Translations under genes and position numbers: made by a program | Shown: positions 17,310-26,964 of the stretch, piece after piece | Numbering within the stretch: position 1 is the first letter of the stretch | Layout of the letters: every line of letters begins with the position of its first letter | Assembly: GCF_001293465.1 (NCBI RefSeq) | Contig: NZ_JSYZ01000021.1 | Span: forward strand, 1 to 38,199 | DNA from: Pseudomonas asplenii | Lineage (GTDB): Bacteria > Pseudomonadota > Gammaproteobacteria > Pseudomonadales > Pseudomonadaceae | Direction: 5' to 3' | Length of the DNA stretch: 38,199 nt | The notes under the pieces: model-generated | What the model was told of the DNA's origin: nothing | Seen by the model: the letters and a program-made list of their open reading frames with translations, nothing else | Databases searched by the model: none

Positions 17310-18905
17310 CTACTTCACCTGGGTCGTGGCGAAGTTATTGGTGGACAGCGGGTTAATGTGATAACCCTCTACGTTCTTGCGCATGGCGGTGAACATCTTG
17401 GGATGCGCCTGGTCGACCCAGAGTACCTGGTCGTGCAGGATCTCCAGGGCTTTTTCGTAGAGCGCGGCGCGTTCGGCCGGTTCCGTCCTGGCCCGGGCCT
17501 GGTCGATCAGCGTCTGGAATTGCGGGTTGCACCAGCGGCTGTAGTTTTCGCCGTTTTTGGCGGCTTCGCAACTCATCAGCGGGCTGAGGAAGTTGTCCGG
17601 ATCACCGTTGTCGCCGCTCCAGCCGGCGGACACCAGGTCATGTTCGCCCTTTTTCGCGCGCTTGAGCATTTCGGCCCATTCCATGACGCGGATATCGATC
17701 TTGATACCGACCTTGGCCAGGTCCGACTGGATCAGTTGCGCGCCCAGTTGCGGGTTCGGGTTGGTCGGGCCGCCGCCGTTGCGGGTGTACAGGGTGAAGA
17801 CCGTGCCTTCGGGCACGCCGGCTTCCTTGAGCAGGGCTCGGGCCTTTTCCAGGTTCTGCGGCGGGTTCTTCAGCTTGTCGTTGTAGCCCAGCAGGGTTGA
17901 CGGGTAGGGGTTGACCGCGGCGATGGCGTTGCCCTTGCCGTACAGGGTGTCGACGTAGGTCTGCTTGTCCAGAGCCAGTTCGATGGCCCGGCGCACCCGC
18001 ACGTCGCTCAGGTACTTGTGCTCGGTGTTGATGGCGGTGTAGCCGGTGGCCATGGCCGCCATGCTGACCACCTGCAGGTTCGGATCGGCCTGGATGCTCG
18101 GCACGTCATCCGGTTTCGGGTACAGCGCCACCTGGCACTCGTTGGCCCGCAGTTTTTGCAGGCGGGTGTTGTTGTCCGGGGTGATGGCGAAGACCAGGAC
18201 CTCGGCCGGCGGCTTGCCACGGAAATAGTCCGGGTTGGCCTTGTAGCGCACCTGGGCATCCTTGGCATAACGCTGGAACACGAACGGGCCGGTGCCGATC
18301 GGCTTGGCGTTCAGATCGTCCTGCTTGCCGGCCTTGAGCAACTGGCCTGCGTATTCGGCGGAGTGGATCGAGGTGAAGGCCATGCCCAGGTCGAGCAGGA
18401 AGGGCGCTTCGGGACGGGACAGGGTGAAACGCACGGTCATGTCGTCGACTTTCTCGACGTTCTTCAACAGGTCCTGGAAGCCCATGCTTTCAAAATAGGG
18501 GAAGCCCACCGTGGACTGCTTGTGCCAGGGGTGGTTCGGGTCCAGCTGGCGCTGGAAGCTCCAGAGCACATCGTCGGCATTGAGCTCGCGGGTCGGCTTG
18601 AAGTAATCGGTGGTGTGGAACTTGACGCCCTTGCGCAGATGGAACGTGTACTGCAGGCCGTCGGGGCTGATTTCCCAGCTTTCGGCCAGGGCCGGCTGGA
18701 TCTCGGCGGTGCCCGGCTTGAAGTCCACCAGGCGGTTGAACAGGGTCTCGGCCGCGGCGTCGGATGTGACGGCGGTGGTGTACAGCACCGGGTCGAAACC
18801 TTCCGGGCTGGCTTCGGTGCAAACCACCAAGGGTTTTGCCGAAACGCCGACGGCTATGGTCAGCAGGCTGGCTGCGACGGCCGCCCGCAGGGAAAGCATC
18901 TTCAT
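17310..18905 (-). CDS. dppA: Di/tripeptide periplasmic binding protein DppA (copy next to dppB)
   Basis: A 531-residue SBP family 5 protein with signal peptide MKMLSLRAAVAASLLTIAVG and cut near VSA-K. The mature N-terminus LVVCTEASPEGFDP is the DppA signature. By position, beside dppB and after the porin, it corresponds to dppA4 (PA4502-like) of P. aeruginosa. It is the most divergent of the four copies here in its N-terminus (CTEASPEG versus CSEGSPAG or CSEASPAG) and so may prefer other peptides. It is followed by a hairpin and dppBCDF. Confidence 0.92.
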   Translation of the reverse strand: MKMLSLRAAVAASLLTIAVGVSAKPLVVCTEASPEGFDPVLYTTAVTSDAAAETLFNRLVDFKPGTAEIQPALAESWEISPDGLQYTFHLRKGVKFHTTDYFKPTRELNADDVLWSFQRQLDPNHPWHKQSTVGFPYFESMGFQDLLKNVEKVDDMTVRFTLSRPEAPFLLDLGMAFTSIHSAEYAGQLLKAGKQDDLNAKPIGTGPFVFQRYAKDAQVRYKANPDYFRGKPPAEVLVFAITPDNNTRLQKLRANECQVALYPKPDDVPSIQADPNLQVVSMAAMATGYTAINTEHKYLSDVRVRRAIELALDKQTYVDTLYGKGNAIAAVNPYPSTLLGYNDKLKNPPQNLEKARALLKEAGVPEGTVFTLYTRNGGGPTNPNPQLGAQLIQSDLAKVGIKIDIRVMEWAEMLKRAKKGEHDLVSAGWSGDNGDPDNFLSPLMSCEAAKNGENYSRWCNPQFQTLIDQARARTEPAERAALYEKALEILHDQVLWVDQAHPKMFTAMRKNVEGYHINPLSTNNFATTQVK

Positions 18906-18996
18906 ATAAACCCTCCGTAATCAAATGAGCCAGATTAGTCGCTGGGGCCGATTCGTCGAGCCGGCCCCGGCGTCGTTGCCTATCGGGATCCCGGGA

Positions 18997-20376
18997 TCAA
19001 AGAATCTTGAACGGGATGGTGGTGACCAGACGGAACTCGTTGAGATTGCCGTCGGCCTGGTTTTCCGAGGCACGGTGAGTGGTGTAGGTGGCGCGAATGG
19101 CGGTGGCCTTCAGCGGACCGCTCTGCACCGCGTAGGAGGCGCCGATGCCGTATTCGTAGTGGTGCTCACCGTTCATGTTGCGCACGTCATAGGCGGTGCC
19201 GGTGTAGTGGGTACCGTCGATGCCCCAGCCGCGAGCCTGGTAGATGTTGAACTTCAGGCCTGGTACACCGTATTCGGCCATGTTCAGACCGTAGGCGATC
19301 TGGAAGGATTTCTCGTTCGGGCCGTTGAAGTCCGACAGCAGGGAGTTGGCCAGGTAGATGCCGTTGGTTTCGTGCAGGTAGTCGAAGTACTCGTTACCGT
19401 TGATCTCCTGGTAGGAGAAGGTCAGGCTGTGGGCCTGGTGGGTCAGTCCGAAGGACAGCGAGTAGGTGTCGTTGTCGATCTCACCCATCTTCTTTTTGCC
19501 GGTGTCGACGGTCTTGTAGTAGTTCAGGCCGGTGGTCAGGCTCAGCACCGAGCTGTCGCCCAGGTCGTGGGTGGCACCGAAGTAGTACTGGTTCCAGAAA
19601 TCTTCGACGTGGGCGCCGTAGAGACTGGTCTTCAGGCTCTTGAATGGCTGGTAGTTGATACCGGCGGTGTTGACGTGGTCGGTCTCGGCACCGTTGTTGG
19701 TGTACTCGGAACGGAATTTCGACAGGCTCTGCTCGGTCCGTGGCGAGACGCGATCGAAGGTGGCGACGTCGAAAGACAGGTTGTTCAGCTCTTCGCTGTG
19801 CAGGCTCACACCTTCGAAGCTGGAAGGCAGCGCACGGTTGCCGATGGTGTCGACGATCGGGGTGCTGAAGTTCTGGCGGCCGGCGGTCAGGGTGGTGTTC
19901 GACACGCGGAACTTGACGTTGGCCAGGCCCAGCTTGCTCCACTGGCCGACGGCGTCGCCGTCGCTGTGGGTCAGGGTCCGGTTGCCACCGCCGGCCAGGT
20001 CCTTGCGGTCACGGTCCAGGGCGATGGCGTTGTAGGCGGCGACTTCGGTGCTGACGCCGACGGTACCCTGGGTGAAGCCCGAGGTGTAGTTCAGGATGGT
20101 GCCCTGGACCCAGTTGATACGACGTGGGGTCGGGGTCGGGGTGTCGCCGCCTTTCTTGTAGGAGAAACGGTCATCACGGCGTTTCAGTTCGTTGGCGTAC
20201 CAGTTACGGGTCGTACCGCCCAGGCTCTGGCCATCGATGAAGCCCTTGGCTTCACTCTGGGCATTACTGGTGTTGAGGCCGGTCGGAATGAATTCCTGGC
20301 TTTGCGATTCCGCATGGGCCATGAGGCTGGCACTACTGATTGCTAAGGCTAACAACGCTTTCTGAGAGAGTTTCAA
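18997..20376 (-). CDS. opdP: OprD-family outer-membrane porin, OpdP-like
   Basis: A 459-residue outer-membrane channel. Signal peptide MKLSQKALLALAISSASLMA with cut after HAE-type site, then a mature part with alternating beta-strand pattern and C-terminal ...TTIPFKIL as in OprD proteins. Early sequence KGFIDGQSLGGTTRNWYAN fits the OccD group. Its place between two dppA genes matches opdP (PA4501), reported to admit glycine-glutamate and other dipeptides (and carbapenems) in P. aeruginosa. It is the outer-membrane entry for the Dpp system. Exact substrate is inferred from synteny. Confidence 0.9.
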   Translation of the reverse strand: MKLSQKALLALAISSASLMAHAESQSQEFIPTGLNTSNAQSEAKGFIDGQSLGGTTRNWYANELKRRDDRFSYKKGGDTPTPTPRRINWVQGTILNYTSGFTQGTVGVSTEVAAYNAIALDRDRKDLAGGGNRTLTHSDGDAVGQWSKLGLANVKFRVSNTTLTAGRQNFSTPIVDTIGNRALPSSFEGVSLHSEELNNLSFDVATFDRVSPRTEQSLSKFRSEYTNNGAETDHVNTAGINYQPFKSLKTSLYGAHVEDFWNQYYFGATHDLGDSSVLSLTTGLNYYKTVDTGKKKMGEIDNDTYSLSFGLTHQAHSLTFSYQEINGNEYFDYLHETNGIYLANSLLSDFNGPNEKSFQIAYGLNMAEYGVPGLKFNIYQARGWGIDGTHYTGTAYDVRNMNGEHHYEYGIGASYAVQSGPLKATAIRATYTTHRASENQADGNLNEFRLVTTIPFKIL

Positions 20377-20545
20377 CGTAAAGCTCCTTTATTTTCTTTT
20401 TTGGTTACCGGCCTTTTAGGTATGCCGGTTGTTTGGGGTGAACTCTTTTTCTTGTCGCAAACGTTTGCTTGGCAGTGATTCGCCGAATTTCGGCTGCAAG
20501 ATTGCGTGAGGGCGAAATTCGCCCCCAACGCGTGGGTCACGGTTT

Positions 20546-22144
20546 TTATTGTTCGATACTGACGCCCGAGAACGAGTTGCGACCGAAGGGGCTGACCTTG
20601 AAGTCATGCACCTTGGCGCTTAACGGCTGGTTCACCGTCGAGTGGGCGATCGGGGTGATGGGCACCTGCTGCTTGAGCAACTGCTGGGCCTGCTTGTAAA
20701 GCACTGTCCGCTGGTCACGGTCAGTGACGATCTTGGCTTGCTTGATCAGCTTGTCGTATTGCGGGTCGCACCACATGGAGTAGTTGTTGCCGCCGATCGC
20801 GTCACAGCTGTAGAGCGTGCCGAGCCAGTTGTCCGGGTCGCCGTTGTCACCGGTCCAGCCGATCAGGCTGATGTCGTGCTCGCCATTCTTGGTGCGCTTG
20901 ATGTATTCGCCCCATTCGTAGCTGACGATCTTCACCTTGAGGCCGATCTTCGCCCAGTCGGCCTGGAGCATTTCGGCCATCAGCTTGGCGTTGGGGTTGT
21001 ACGGACGCTGGACCGGCATGGCCCACAGGGTGATCTCGGTGCCTTCCTTGACGCCGGCGGCCTTGAGCAGTTCCTTGGCCTTTTCCGGGTCGTAGGCGGC
21101 GTCCCTGATGGTGTCGTCATAGGACCACTGGGTCGGCGGCATGGCGTTGACCGCCAGTTGACCGGCACCCTGGTAGACCGCGTTGAGGATGCTCGGCTTG
21201 TTCACCGCCATGTCCAGGGCCCGGCGCACTTCAGGCTGGTCGAACGGCTTGTGGCGGACGTTGTAGGCGATGTAGCCGAGGTTGAACCCCGGTTTTTCGA
21301 TCACCTGCAGCTTGGGATCGCTCTTGAGCGCCGGGACGTCGGCCGGGCGTGGGTGCAAGGTCACCTGGCATTCATTGCGCTTGAGTTTCTGTACGCGTAC
21401 CGAGGCATCGGTGTTGATCGAGAAAATCAGCTGGTCGAGCTTGACCTTCTCCGGGTCCCAGTAGTGGTTGTTGGCGGCGTAGCGGATCTGCGTGTCCTTC
21501 TGGTAACGCTGGAACACGTAGGGCCCGGTGCCGATGGGCTGCTGGTTGATCTCGCTCGGGTTGCCGGCCTTGAGCAACTGTTCGGCGTACTCGGCGGAGA
21601 GGATCGAGGCGAAGCTCATGGCGAGGTTCTGGATGAACGCGGCGTCGACGCTGTTGAGGGTCATGACCACGGTCAGCGGCCCGGTCTTTTCGACCTTGGC
21701 GATATTCTTGTTCAGGCTCATCCCGGTGAAGTAGGGGAACTCGGTGGGGTAGGCCTTGCGGAACGGGTGTTCGGGATCGAGCATGCGGTTGAAGGTGAAC
21801 AGCACGTCGTCGGCATTGAAGTCGCGATGGGGGGTGAAGTACTTGGTGGTGTGGAACTTCACGCCTTCGCGCAGGTGGAAGGTATACACCAGGCCATCCG
21901 GCGAGATATCCCAGCTCTTGGCCAGCGCCGGTGCGACGGTGGTCTCGCCCCGGACGAATTCCACCAGCCGGTTGTAGATCGGCTCGGCGGCATCGTTGTC
22001 GGTCGCGGCGGTGTACTGCGCGGTGTCAAACCCGGCCGGGCTGCCCTCGGAGCAGAACACCAGGCTACCGGCAGCCTGGGCGCAAGCAGTGCCCGCCAGG
22101 AGGGCGGTACTGATCAAAGCGGATAAAACGAAGGTATGGCGCAT
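20546..22144 (-). CDS. dppA: Di/tripeptide periplasmic binding protein DppA (copy before the porin)
   Basis: A 532-residue SBP family 5 protein, signal peptide ending near ACAQA-AG, mature LVFCSEGSPAGFDTAQYT. The body holds the conserved GWTGDNGDPDNWL segment near the C-terminal third. By order it corresponds to dppA3 (PA4500-like). It lies 169 bases before opdP in the transcription direction and is preceded by a 298-base gap that may contain its own promoter. In P. aeruginosa mdpA and psdR stand upstream of this gene; they are missing here. Confidence 0.92.
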   Translation of the reverse strand: MRHTFVLSALISTALLAGTACAQAAGSLVFCSEGSPAGFDTAQYTAATDNDAAEPIYNRLVEFVRGETTVAPALAKSWDISPDGLVYTFHLREGVKFHTTKYFTPHRDFNADDVLFTFNRMLDPEHPFRKAYPTEFPYFTGMSLNKNIAKVEKTGPLTVVMTLNSVDAAFIQNLAMSFASILSAEYAEQLLKAGNPSEINQQPIGTGPYVFQRYQKDTQIRYAANNHYWDPEKVKLDQLIFSINTDASVRVQKLKRNECQVTLHPRPADVPALKSDPKLQVIEKPGFNLGYIAYNVRHKPFDQPEVRRALDMAVNKPSILNAVYQGAGQLAVNAMPPTQWSYDDTIRDAAYDPEKAKELLKAAGVKEGTEITLWAMPVQRPYNPNAKLMAEMLQADWAKIGLKVKIVSYEWGEYIKRTKNGEHDISLIGWTGDNGDPDNWLGTLYSCDAIGGNNYSMWCDPQYDKLIKQAKIVTDRDQRTVLYKQAQQLLKQQVPITPIAHSTVNQPLSAKVHDFKVSPFGRNSFSGVSIEQ

Positions 22145-22442
22145 GACGATCTCAATCCATTTTTATTGTCGTTGGTGAGCAATTGCCATGTCGTGCTACA
22201 TGGAAACATCACCAACCCAGTCAGTCGAATACAGCAGTGCCGCTCATCAGCATGTGTCGGTGATGTCCTGACGTTATGGCGCCAAGTCAATGCCGTAAAT
22301 GCGTAGAGCCTGAGAGAGTTGTAGGAAAAAACTGCGCTTCTGACTCATCTTTCCTAAGTCGGACGGTCAGGGAGAGGGCAATTCCTGCAATTCTGGCGGG
22401 TAGCGCAAAGGCGACGTGTTGCGACGTCGCCTTTGCGGGACC
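22145..22442. other. Gap between second and third dppA copies
   Basis: No gene is present. It contains a strong hairpin at its right end (22404-22437). The rest should include regulatory DNA for the leftward dppA copy, but I see no clear -35/-10 pair or operator. This is where mdpA and psdR lie in P. aeruginosa. Confidence 0.5.
22404..22437. other. Perfect 14-bp hairpin after the second dppA copy
   Basis: CGCAAAGGCGACGT (22404-22417) and ACGTCGCCTTTGCG (22424-22437) pair perfectly around a 6-base loop, five bases beyond the stop codon at 22443. There is no T run, so mRNA 3'-end protection is more likely than intrinsic termination. Confidence 0.75.
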
Positions 22443-24068
22443 TTACTTGCTGACGCTGACGCCGTAGAACGAGTTCAAGCCGAACGGGCTGATCTTGAAG
22501 TCTTTCACGGTAGCGCTCATGGGTTGATACACCGTCGAGTGCGCGATCGGTGTGTACGGGACATCATCCTTGAGAATGTGCTGGGCCTGCTTGTACAGCT
22601 CGGTGCGCTTGGCCTGGTCGGAGGTCGACTTGGCTTCCTTCATCAGGCTGTCGTATTTCGGCGTGCAGTACTTCGAGAAGTTGTTGCCGTTGATGGCATC
22701 GCAACCGAACAGTACGTTCAGCCAGTTGTCCGGGTCACCGTTGTCACCGCTCCAGCCGATGATCATCGCCTGCTGCTCGCCGGCCTTGGCGCGCTTGAGG
22801 TACTCGCCCCACTCATAGCTGACGATCTTCACGTTCAGGCCGATGTTCTTCCAGTCGGACTGGAGCATTTCGGCCATCAGCTTGGCGTTCGGGTTGTACG
22901 GACGCTGGACCGGCATGGCCCACAGCTTGATCTCGGTGCCTTCCTTGATGCCCGCTTCCTTGAGCAGTTGCTTGGCTTTCTCGGGATCGTACTTGGCATC
23001 CTTGATGGTGGTGTCGTAGGACCACTGGGTCGGCGGCATGGCGTTGACGGCCAGCTGGCCGGCGCCCTGGTACACCGATTCGATGATCTGCGGCTTGTTC
23101 ACGGCCATGTCCAGCGCCTGGCGAACGCGCAGGTCGGCCAGCGGGTTGGCGGCGGTTTCGCCCTTGAGCACCGGCATCACGTTATAGGCGATGTAGCCCA
23201 GGTTGAAACCGGCCTGGCTTGGCATCTGCAGTTTCGGGTCGGCCTTGAGCGGCGCGAGGTCGGCCGGGCGCGGATAGACGCTGACCTGGCACTCGTTCTT
23301 CTTGAGTTTCTGCATCCGCACCGAGGCATCGGTGGTGATGGCGAAGATCAGGTTGTCGATCTTCACGTCTTCAGGCTTCCAGTACTCCTTGTTCCCGGTG
23401 TAGCGGATGTTGGAGTCTTTCTGGTAGCTCTTGAACACGAACGGACCAGTGCCGACCGGCTTCTGGTTGATGTCGCTGGCCTTGCCTTCCTTGAGCAGCT
23501 TGTCGGCGTACTCGGCGGACTGGATGGAGGCGAAGCTCATCGCCAGGTTCTGGATGAAGGCGGCATCGACGGCTTTCAGGGTGAACTTGACGGTGTGGTC
23601 GTCGAGCTTCTCGACCTTCGCGATGTTGGTGTCCATCCCCATGTCGGTGAAGTACGGGAACTCGGTCGGGTAGGCCTTGCGGAACGGCATGTCCTTGTCG
23701 AGCATGCGGTTGAAGGTGAAGAGCACGTCGTCGGCGTTGAAATTGCGCGTCGGCTTGAAGTAATCGGTGGTGTGGAACTTGACCCCTTCGCGCAGGTGGA
23801 AGGTGTAGGTCAGGCCGTCGGGCGAAATGTCCCAACTGGTCGCCAGGCCAGGAACCACGGCGGTGCCGCCACGTTCAAACTGGCTCAGACGGTTGAAGAC
23901 GGTTTCGGCAGAGGCATCGAAGTCGGTTCCGGCGGTGTATTGGCCAGGATCGAAACCGGCCGGGCTCCCTTCGGAGCAGTACACCAGGTTTGTCGCTGCG
24001 AGGGCGAACGGTGCGCAGGCCAGGAGGCCTGCGCCAACAAAAAACGGAATGACTGCTTTTTTAAGCAT
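22443..24068 (-). CDS. dppA: Di/tripeptide periplasmic binding protein DppA (second copy)
   Basis: 541 residues from the ATG at 24066-24068, which has GAGG six bases upstream; an ATG four codons earlier is possible but lacks a site. Signal peptide MLKKAVIPFFVGAGLLACAP with cut near ALA-AT. Mature LVYCSEGSPAGFDPGQYTAG; conserved GWSGDNGDPDNWL. By order it corresponds to dppA2 (PA4497-like). It is very similar in sequence to the neighbouring first copy, implying a tandem duplication with later specialisation. Confidence 0.92.
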   Translation of the reverse strand: MLKKAVIPFFVGAGLLACAPFALAATNLVYCSEGSPAGFDPGQYTAGTDFDASAETVFNRLSQFERGGTAVVPGLATSWDISPDGLTYTFHLREGVKFHTTDYFKPTRNFNADDVLFTFNRMLDKDMPFRKAYPTEFPYFTDMGMDTNIAKVEKLDDHTVKFTLKAVDAAFIQNLAMSFASIQSAEYADKLLKEGKASDINQKPVGTGPFVFKSYQKDSNIRYTGNKEYWKPEDVKIDNLIFAITTDASVRMQKLKKNECQVSVYPRPADLAPLKADPKLQMPSQAGFNLGYIAYNVMPVLKGETAANPLADLRVRQALDMAVNKPQIIESVYQGAGQLAVNAMPPTQWSYDTTIKDAKYDPEKAKQLLKEAGIKEGTEIKLWAMPVQRPYNPNAKLMAEMLQSDWKNIGLNVKIVSYEWGEYLKRAKAGEQQAMIIGWSGDNGDPDNWLNVLFGCDAINGNNFSKYCTPKYDSLMKEAKSTSDQAKRTELYKQAQHILKDDVPYTPIAHSTVYQPMSATVKDFKISPFGLNSFYGVSVSK

Positions 24069-24241
24069 TGGTGGCCTCATGATTTGTTGTCATTTTTGGT
24101 TGTGAGGACGACCTCGTGAGTCGACCTGCGGATACTTATGCAGGCCCTGTACCCATTGCAAGATGCAGATAGGCTGCAAGTCTCAAAGTGTGGCACGAAC
24201 GTACAGGAATGTCGCAAATGTATAAATACTGACGCATTTGA

Positions 24242-24273
24242 CCGTTTGCATCGGGTTTTTCCGGTGCAAACGG
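24242..24273. other. 13-bp hairpin between first and second dppA copies
   Basis: CCGTTTGCATCGG (24242-24254) pairs with CCGGTGCAAACGG (24261-24273), all positions pairing if one G-U is allowed, over a 6-base loop. There is no T run on the minus strand. It lies about 55 bases after the first dppA stop and probably protects that transcript. Confidence 0.65.
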
Positions 24274-24327
24274 CGCACTGCGAGTGGGCAAGCGGGGCGT
24301 CTGGCGCACCCGGTTGGGGCGTTGGTG

Positions 24328-25929
24328 TTACTTATCCAGACTCACGCCGTAGAAGGGTGTCAGGCCGAATGGACTGATCCTGAAATCACGGACTTCCTTG
24401 CGCAGCGGCTGGAATACCGTCGAGTTGGCGATCGGTGTGATCGGCACCTGTTCCTTGAGGATTTTCTGCGCCTGTTGATAGAGCTTCACCCGCTCATCGC
24501 GGTTGCTGGACAGCTTGGCCTTCTGGACCAGCTTGTCATAGTCCGGGTCGCACCACTTGGCGTAGTTGCTGCCCTTGACCGCGGCGCAGCTGTACAGCAC
24601 GCCCAGCCAGTTGTCCGGGTCGCCGTTGTCGCCGGTCCAGCCATAGATCATCGCGTCATGCTCGCCATTCTTGGCGCGCTTGATGTACTCGCCCCACTCA
24701 TAGCTGACGATGTTGGCCTTGATCCCGACCTTGGCCCAGTCCTGCTGGATCATCTGCGCCGACATCCGCGCATTGGGGTTCGACGCGCGCTGCACGGTCA
24801 TTGCCCACAGGTCGATGCGGGTGCCGGGCGCGACACCGGCCTCCTTGAGCAGCGCCTTGGCCCTGGTCGGATCGTAGGGTGCATCCTTGATGTTCGGGTC
24901 GAACGACCACTGCGCCGGTGGCAGGGCGTTCTGCGCCAGTTGCCCGGCGCCCTGGTACACCGCCTTGATGATCGCCGGCTTGTCGATGGCCATGTCCAGC
25001 GCCTGGCGGACCTTGAGCTGGTCGAGTGGCTTGTGGGTGACGTTGTAGGCCAGAAAGCCCAGGTTGAAGCCGGCCTGTTGCAGCACCTGCAGGTTCGGGT
25101 CCTGCTTCATCACCTCGATGTCGGCCGGGCGCGGGTAGCCGCTGACCTGGCATTCACCGGCCTTGAGCTTCTGCAGGCGGGCGGCGGCATCCGGGGTGAT
25201 GGCGAAGACCAGGTTGTCGAGCTTGACGTCCTCGGGTTTCCAGTAGGCCTTGTTGGCGCTGTAGCGGATCTGCGCATCCTTCTGGTAGCGCTTGAACACG
25301 AATGGCCCGGTGCCCACCGGTTTCTGGTTGAGTTCCTCGGCCTTGCCCTCCTTGAGCAGCTTGTCGGCGTATTCGGCGGACTGGATCGAGGCGAAGCTCA
25401 TCGCCAGGTTCTGCACGAAGGCCGCATCGACATTGTTCAGGTTGAAGCGCACGGTCTGTTCGTCGAGTTTCTCGATGTTCCTGATCGTGGTGTCCAGGCC
25501 CATGTCGGTGAAGTACGGCGACTCGGAAGGGTAGGCCTTGCGGAATGGCATGTTCTTGTCGAGCAGACGGTTGAAGGTGAACAGCACATCGTCGGCGTTG
25601 AAGTCGCGGCTCGGGGTGAAATAGTCGGTGGTATGGAACTTCACGCCCTGGCGCAGGTGGAAGGTGTAGGCCAGGCCGTCCGGGGACACTTCCCAACGGG
25701 TGGCCAGGCCGGGTTCGACCTCGGTGCCGCCACGCTTGAACTGGGTCAGGCGGTTGAACACGGTTTCCGCCGAGGCATCGAAGTCGGTGCCGCTGGTGTA
25801 CTGGCTGGGGTCGAAGCCGGCCGGGCTGGCCTCCGAGCAGTAGACCAGGGTGCTGGCGGCCTGGGCCAGCGGAGCGCAGGCCAACAGGCCGGCGGCAAGG
25901 AGCAGCGGTTTGAATACGGTTCTTTCCAT
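24328..25929 (-). CDS. dppA: Di/tripeptide periplasmic binding protein DppA (first copy)
   Basis: A 533-residue SBP family 5 protein, signal peptide MERTVFKPLLLAAGLLACAP with cut near AQA-AS. Mature LVYCSEASPAGFDPSQYTSG; conserved GWTGDNGDPDNWLG. First gene of the locus, corresponding to dppA1 (PA4496-like). It shares long identical stretches with the second copy (for example the VFNRLTQFKRGGT/VFNRLSQFERGGT and NADDVLFTFNR regions). A terminator on the same strand separates it from the SIMPL gene, so it has its own promoter in the short gap 25930-25958. Confidence 0.92.
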   Translation of the reverse strand: MERTVFKPLLLAAGLLACAPLAQAASTLVYCSEASPAGFDPSQYTSGTDFDASAETVFNRLTQFKRGGTEVEPGLATRWEVSPDGLAYTFHLRQGVKFHTTDYFTPSRDFNADDVLFTFNRLLDKNMPFRKAYPSESPYFTDMGLDTTIRNIEKLDEQTVRFNLNNVDAAFVQNLAMSFASIQSAEYADKLLKEGKAEELNQKPVGTGPFVFKRYQKDAQIRYSANKAYWKPEDVKLDNLVFAITPDAAARLQKLKAGECQVSGYPRPADIEVMKQDPNLQVLQQAGFNLGFLAYNVTHKPLDQLKVRQALDMAIDKPAIIKAVYQGAGQLAQNALPPAQWSFDPNIKDAPYDPTRAKALLKEAGVAPGTRIDLWAMTVQRASNPNARMSAQMIQQDWAKVGIKANIVSYEWGEYIKRAKNGEHDAMIYGWTGDNGDPDNWLGVLYSCAAVKGSNYAKWCDPDYDKLVQKAKLSSNRDERVKLYQQAQKILKEQVPITPIANSTVFQPLRKEVRDFRISPFGLTPFYGVSLDK

Positions 25930-25958
25930 GGAGTCCCCTGGGAGTGCCTTTAGCGAGC

Positions 25959-25992
25959 GAAAAAAACGGCGGTCACCGAGGTTACCGCCGTT
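25959..25992 (-). terminator. Rho-independent terminator of the SIMPL-domain gene
   Basis: On the minus strand ACGGCGGT (25984-25991) pairs with ACCGCCGT (25966-25973) and is followed by seven T. It is 40 bases beyond the SIMPL gene stop and insulates it from dppA. Confidence 0.88.
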
Positions 25993-26032
25993 GCGGGCCG
26001 CTTAGAAAGCACTTGTGGGGCTTTGGCCGGGC

Positions 26033-26743
26033 TTATTGCAGGACTTCGATCACGCCGTCGGCACTCATCTTCACTTCGCTGGTACCGGCCTCGACTTCCG
26101 GTGCCGGTGCCGAATCCATCGCGGCCGCCTTCATCATCATCGGAGCGCGGGCGTAGGGCTGTGGATAACCGCCGCTGTTGAGGTTCAGGTTGACGATCTT
26201 GTAGCTCTTGCCGCCGAGAGCTTCGGTGGCGATCTGGGCGCGGGCCTTGAAGGCGTTGACCGCGTCCTTGAGCAGGGCGTCCTCGCTGGTCTTGCGCGCT
26301 GCGGTGGAGATGGCGAAGTTCATGCTGTCCATCTTCAGGGTCTGCATCAGGTCGCCGGTGAGCTTGGACAGGGCGGCGAAGTCCGGGCTTTCCAGGCGCA
26401 GTTCGGCGCGCTCCTGCCAGCCGGTGATCTTCTGGGTCTTGCTGTCGTAGATCGGGTAGCTGTTGCGCGAGCCCTGGCGCAGGGTCACGGCCTTCACTTC
26501 GCGGGCCTCGCCAAGGGCCTTGTTCATGGTGGTGGTGATCTGTGCGGCGAGCTTGGCCGGGTCGGCGTTCTGAGCCTCGGTGTAGAGGGTGACGATCATC
26601 AGGTCGCGCGCCACTTCCTGGCTGGCTTCGGCCCGCAGGGAGACCTGGTTGTAATGAAGCTCATCGGCAGCCAACGCCGGCAGGCTGGCCAGGGTGGCGG
26701 TGCTGAAGGCGATCAGGGTGGCGCTGCGAGTGAACCGTTGCAT
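26033..26743 (-). CDS. Periplasmic SIMPL-domain (DUF541) protein
   Basis: A 236-residue exported protein, start ATG 26741-26743 with AAGGAG upstream (the longer frame adds 19 unlikely residues). Signal peptide MQRFTRSATLIAFSTATLAS with cut near ALA-AD. The mature protein begins LHYNQVSLRAEASQEV and shows the SIMPL/BP26 pattern: a beta strand with A-rich repeats, a long middle and the NLNLNSGGYPQPYARAPMMM segment near residues 185-205. BP26-like proteins form periplasmic ring oligomers of unclear role, sometimes linked to oxidative stress. The gene corresponds to PA4495 by position, between dppA1 and roxS, and is divergent from roxS. Confidence 0.88.
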   Translation of the reverse strand: MQRFTRSATLIAFSTATLASLPALAADELHYNQVSLRAEASQEVARDLMIVTLYTEAQNADPAKLAAQITTTMNKALGEAREVKAVTLRQGSRNSYPIYDSKTQKITGWQERAELRLESPDFAALSKLTGDLMQTLKMDSMNFAISTAARKTSEDALLKDAVNAFKARAQIATEALGGKSYKIVNLNLNSGGYPQPYARAPMMMKAAAMDSAPAPEVEAGTSEVKMSADGVIEVLQ

Positions 26744-26896
26744 AGAGACTCCTTGAGATACGGGACGCGACGGTCGTCGGGCGATGTCGCGTGAATCCAT
26801 GAGACTCTAGCGGTTATCGTCGGTTTCACCCAATTACAACTTCTATACATATGTAAGGAACTGTTGTCGGGAGAGCTGTGGCCGTTTGCCGCACTT

Positions 26897-26927
26897 TTGC
26901 CAGACGGGCGCCCGGCTTGGGTATACT
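26897..26927 (+). promoter_or_regulatory. Candidate roxS promoter
   Basis: TTGCCA (26897-26902) and TATACT (26922-26927) are separated by 19 bases, a little long, 38 bases before the chosen roxS ATG. It lies in the 221-base divergent gap with the SIMPL gene. Confidence 0.4.
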
Positions 26928-26964
26928 CGTGAGGGTCCGCCTGGAGCGCTCATCAGGAGAGCTC

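Noticed and set aside
22416..25953. Long plus-strand frames (over 560 codons) opposite the dppA copies
   Set aside because: They are antisense shadows of the real binding-protein genes: Val/Leu/Gly/His-rich, similar to one another only because the dppA copies are similar.
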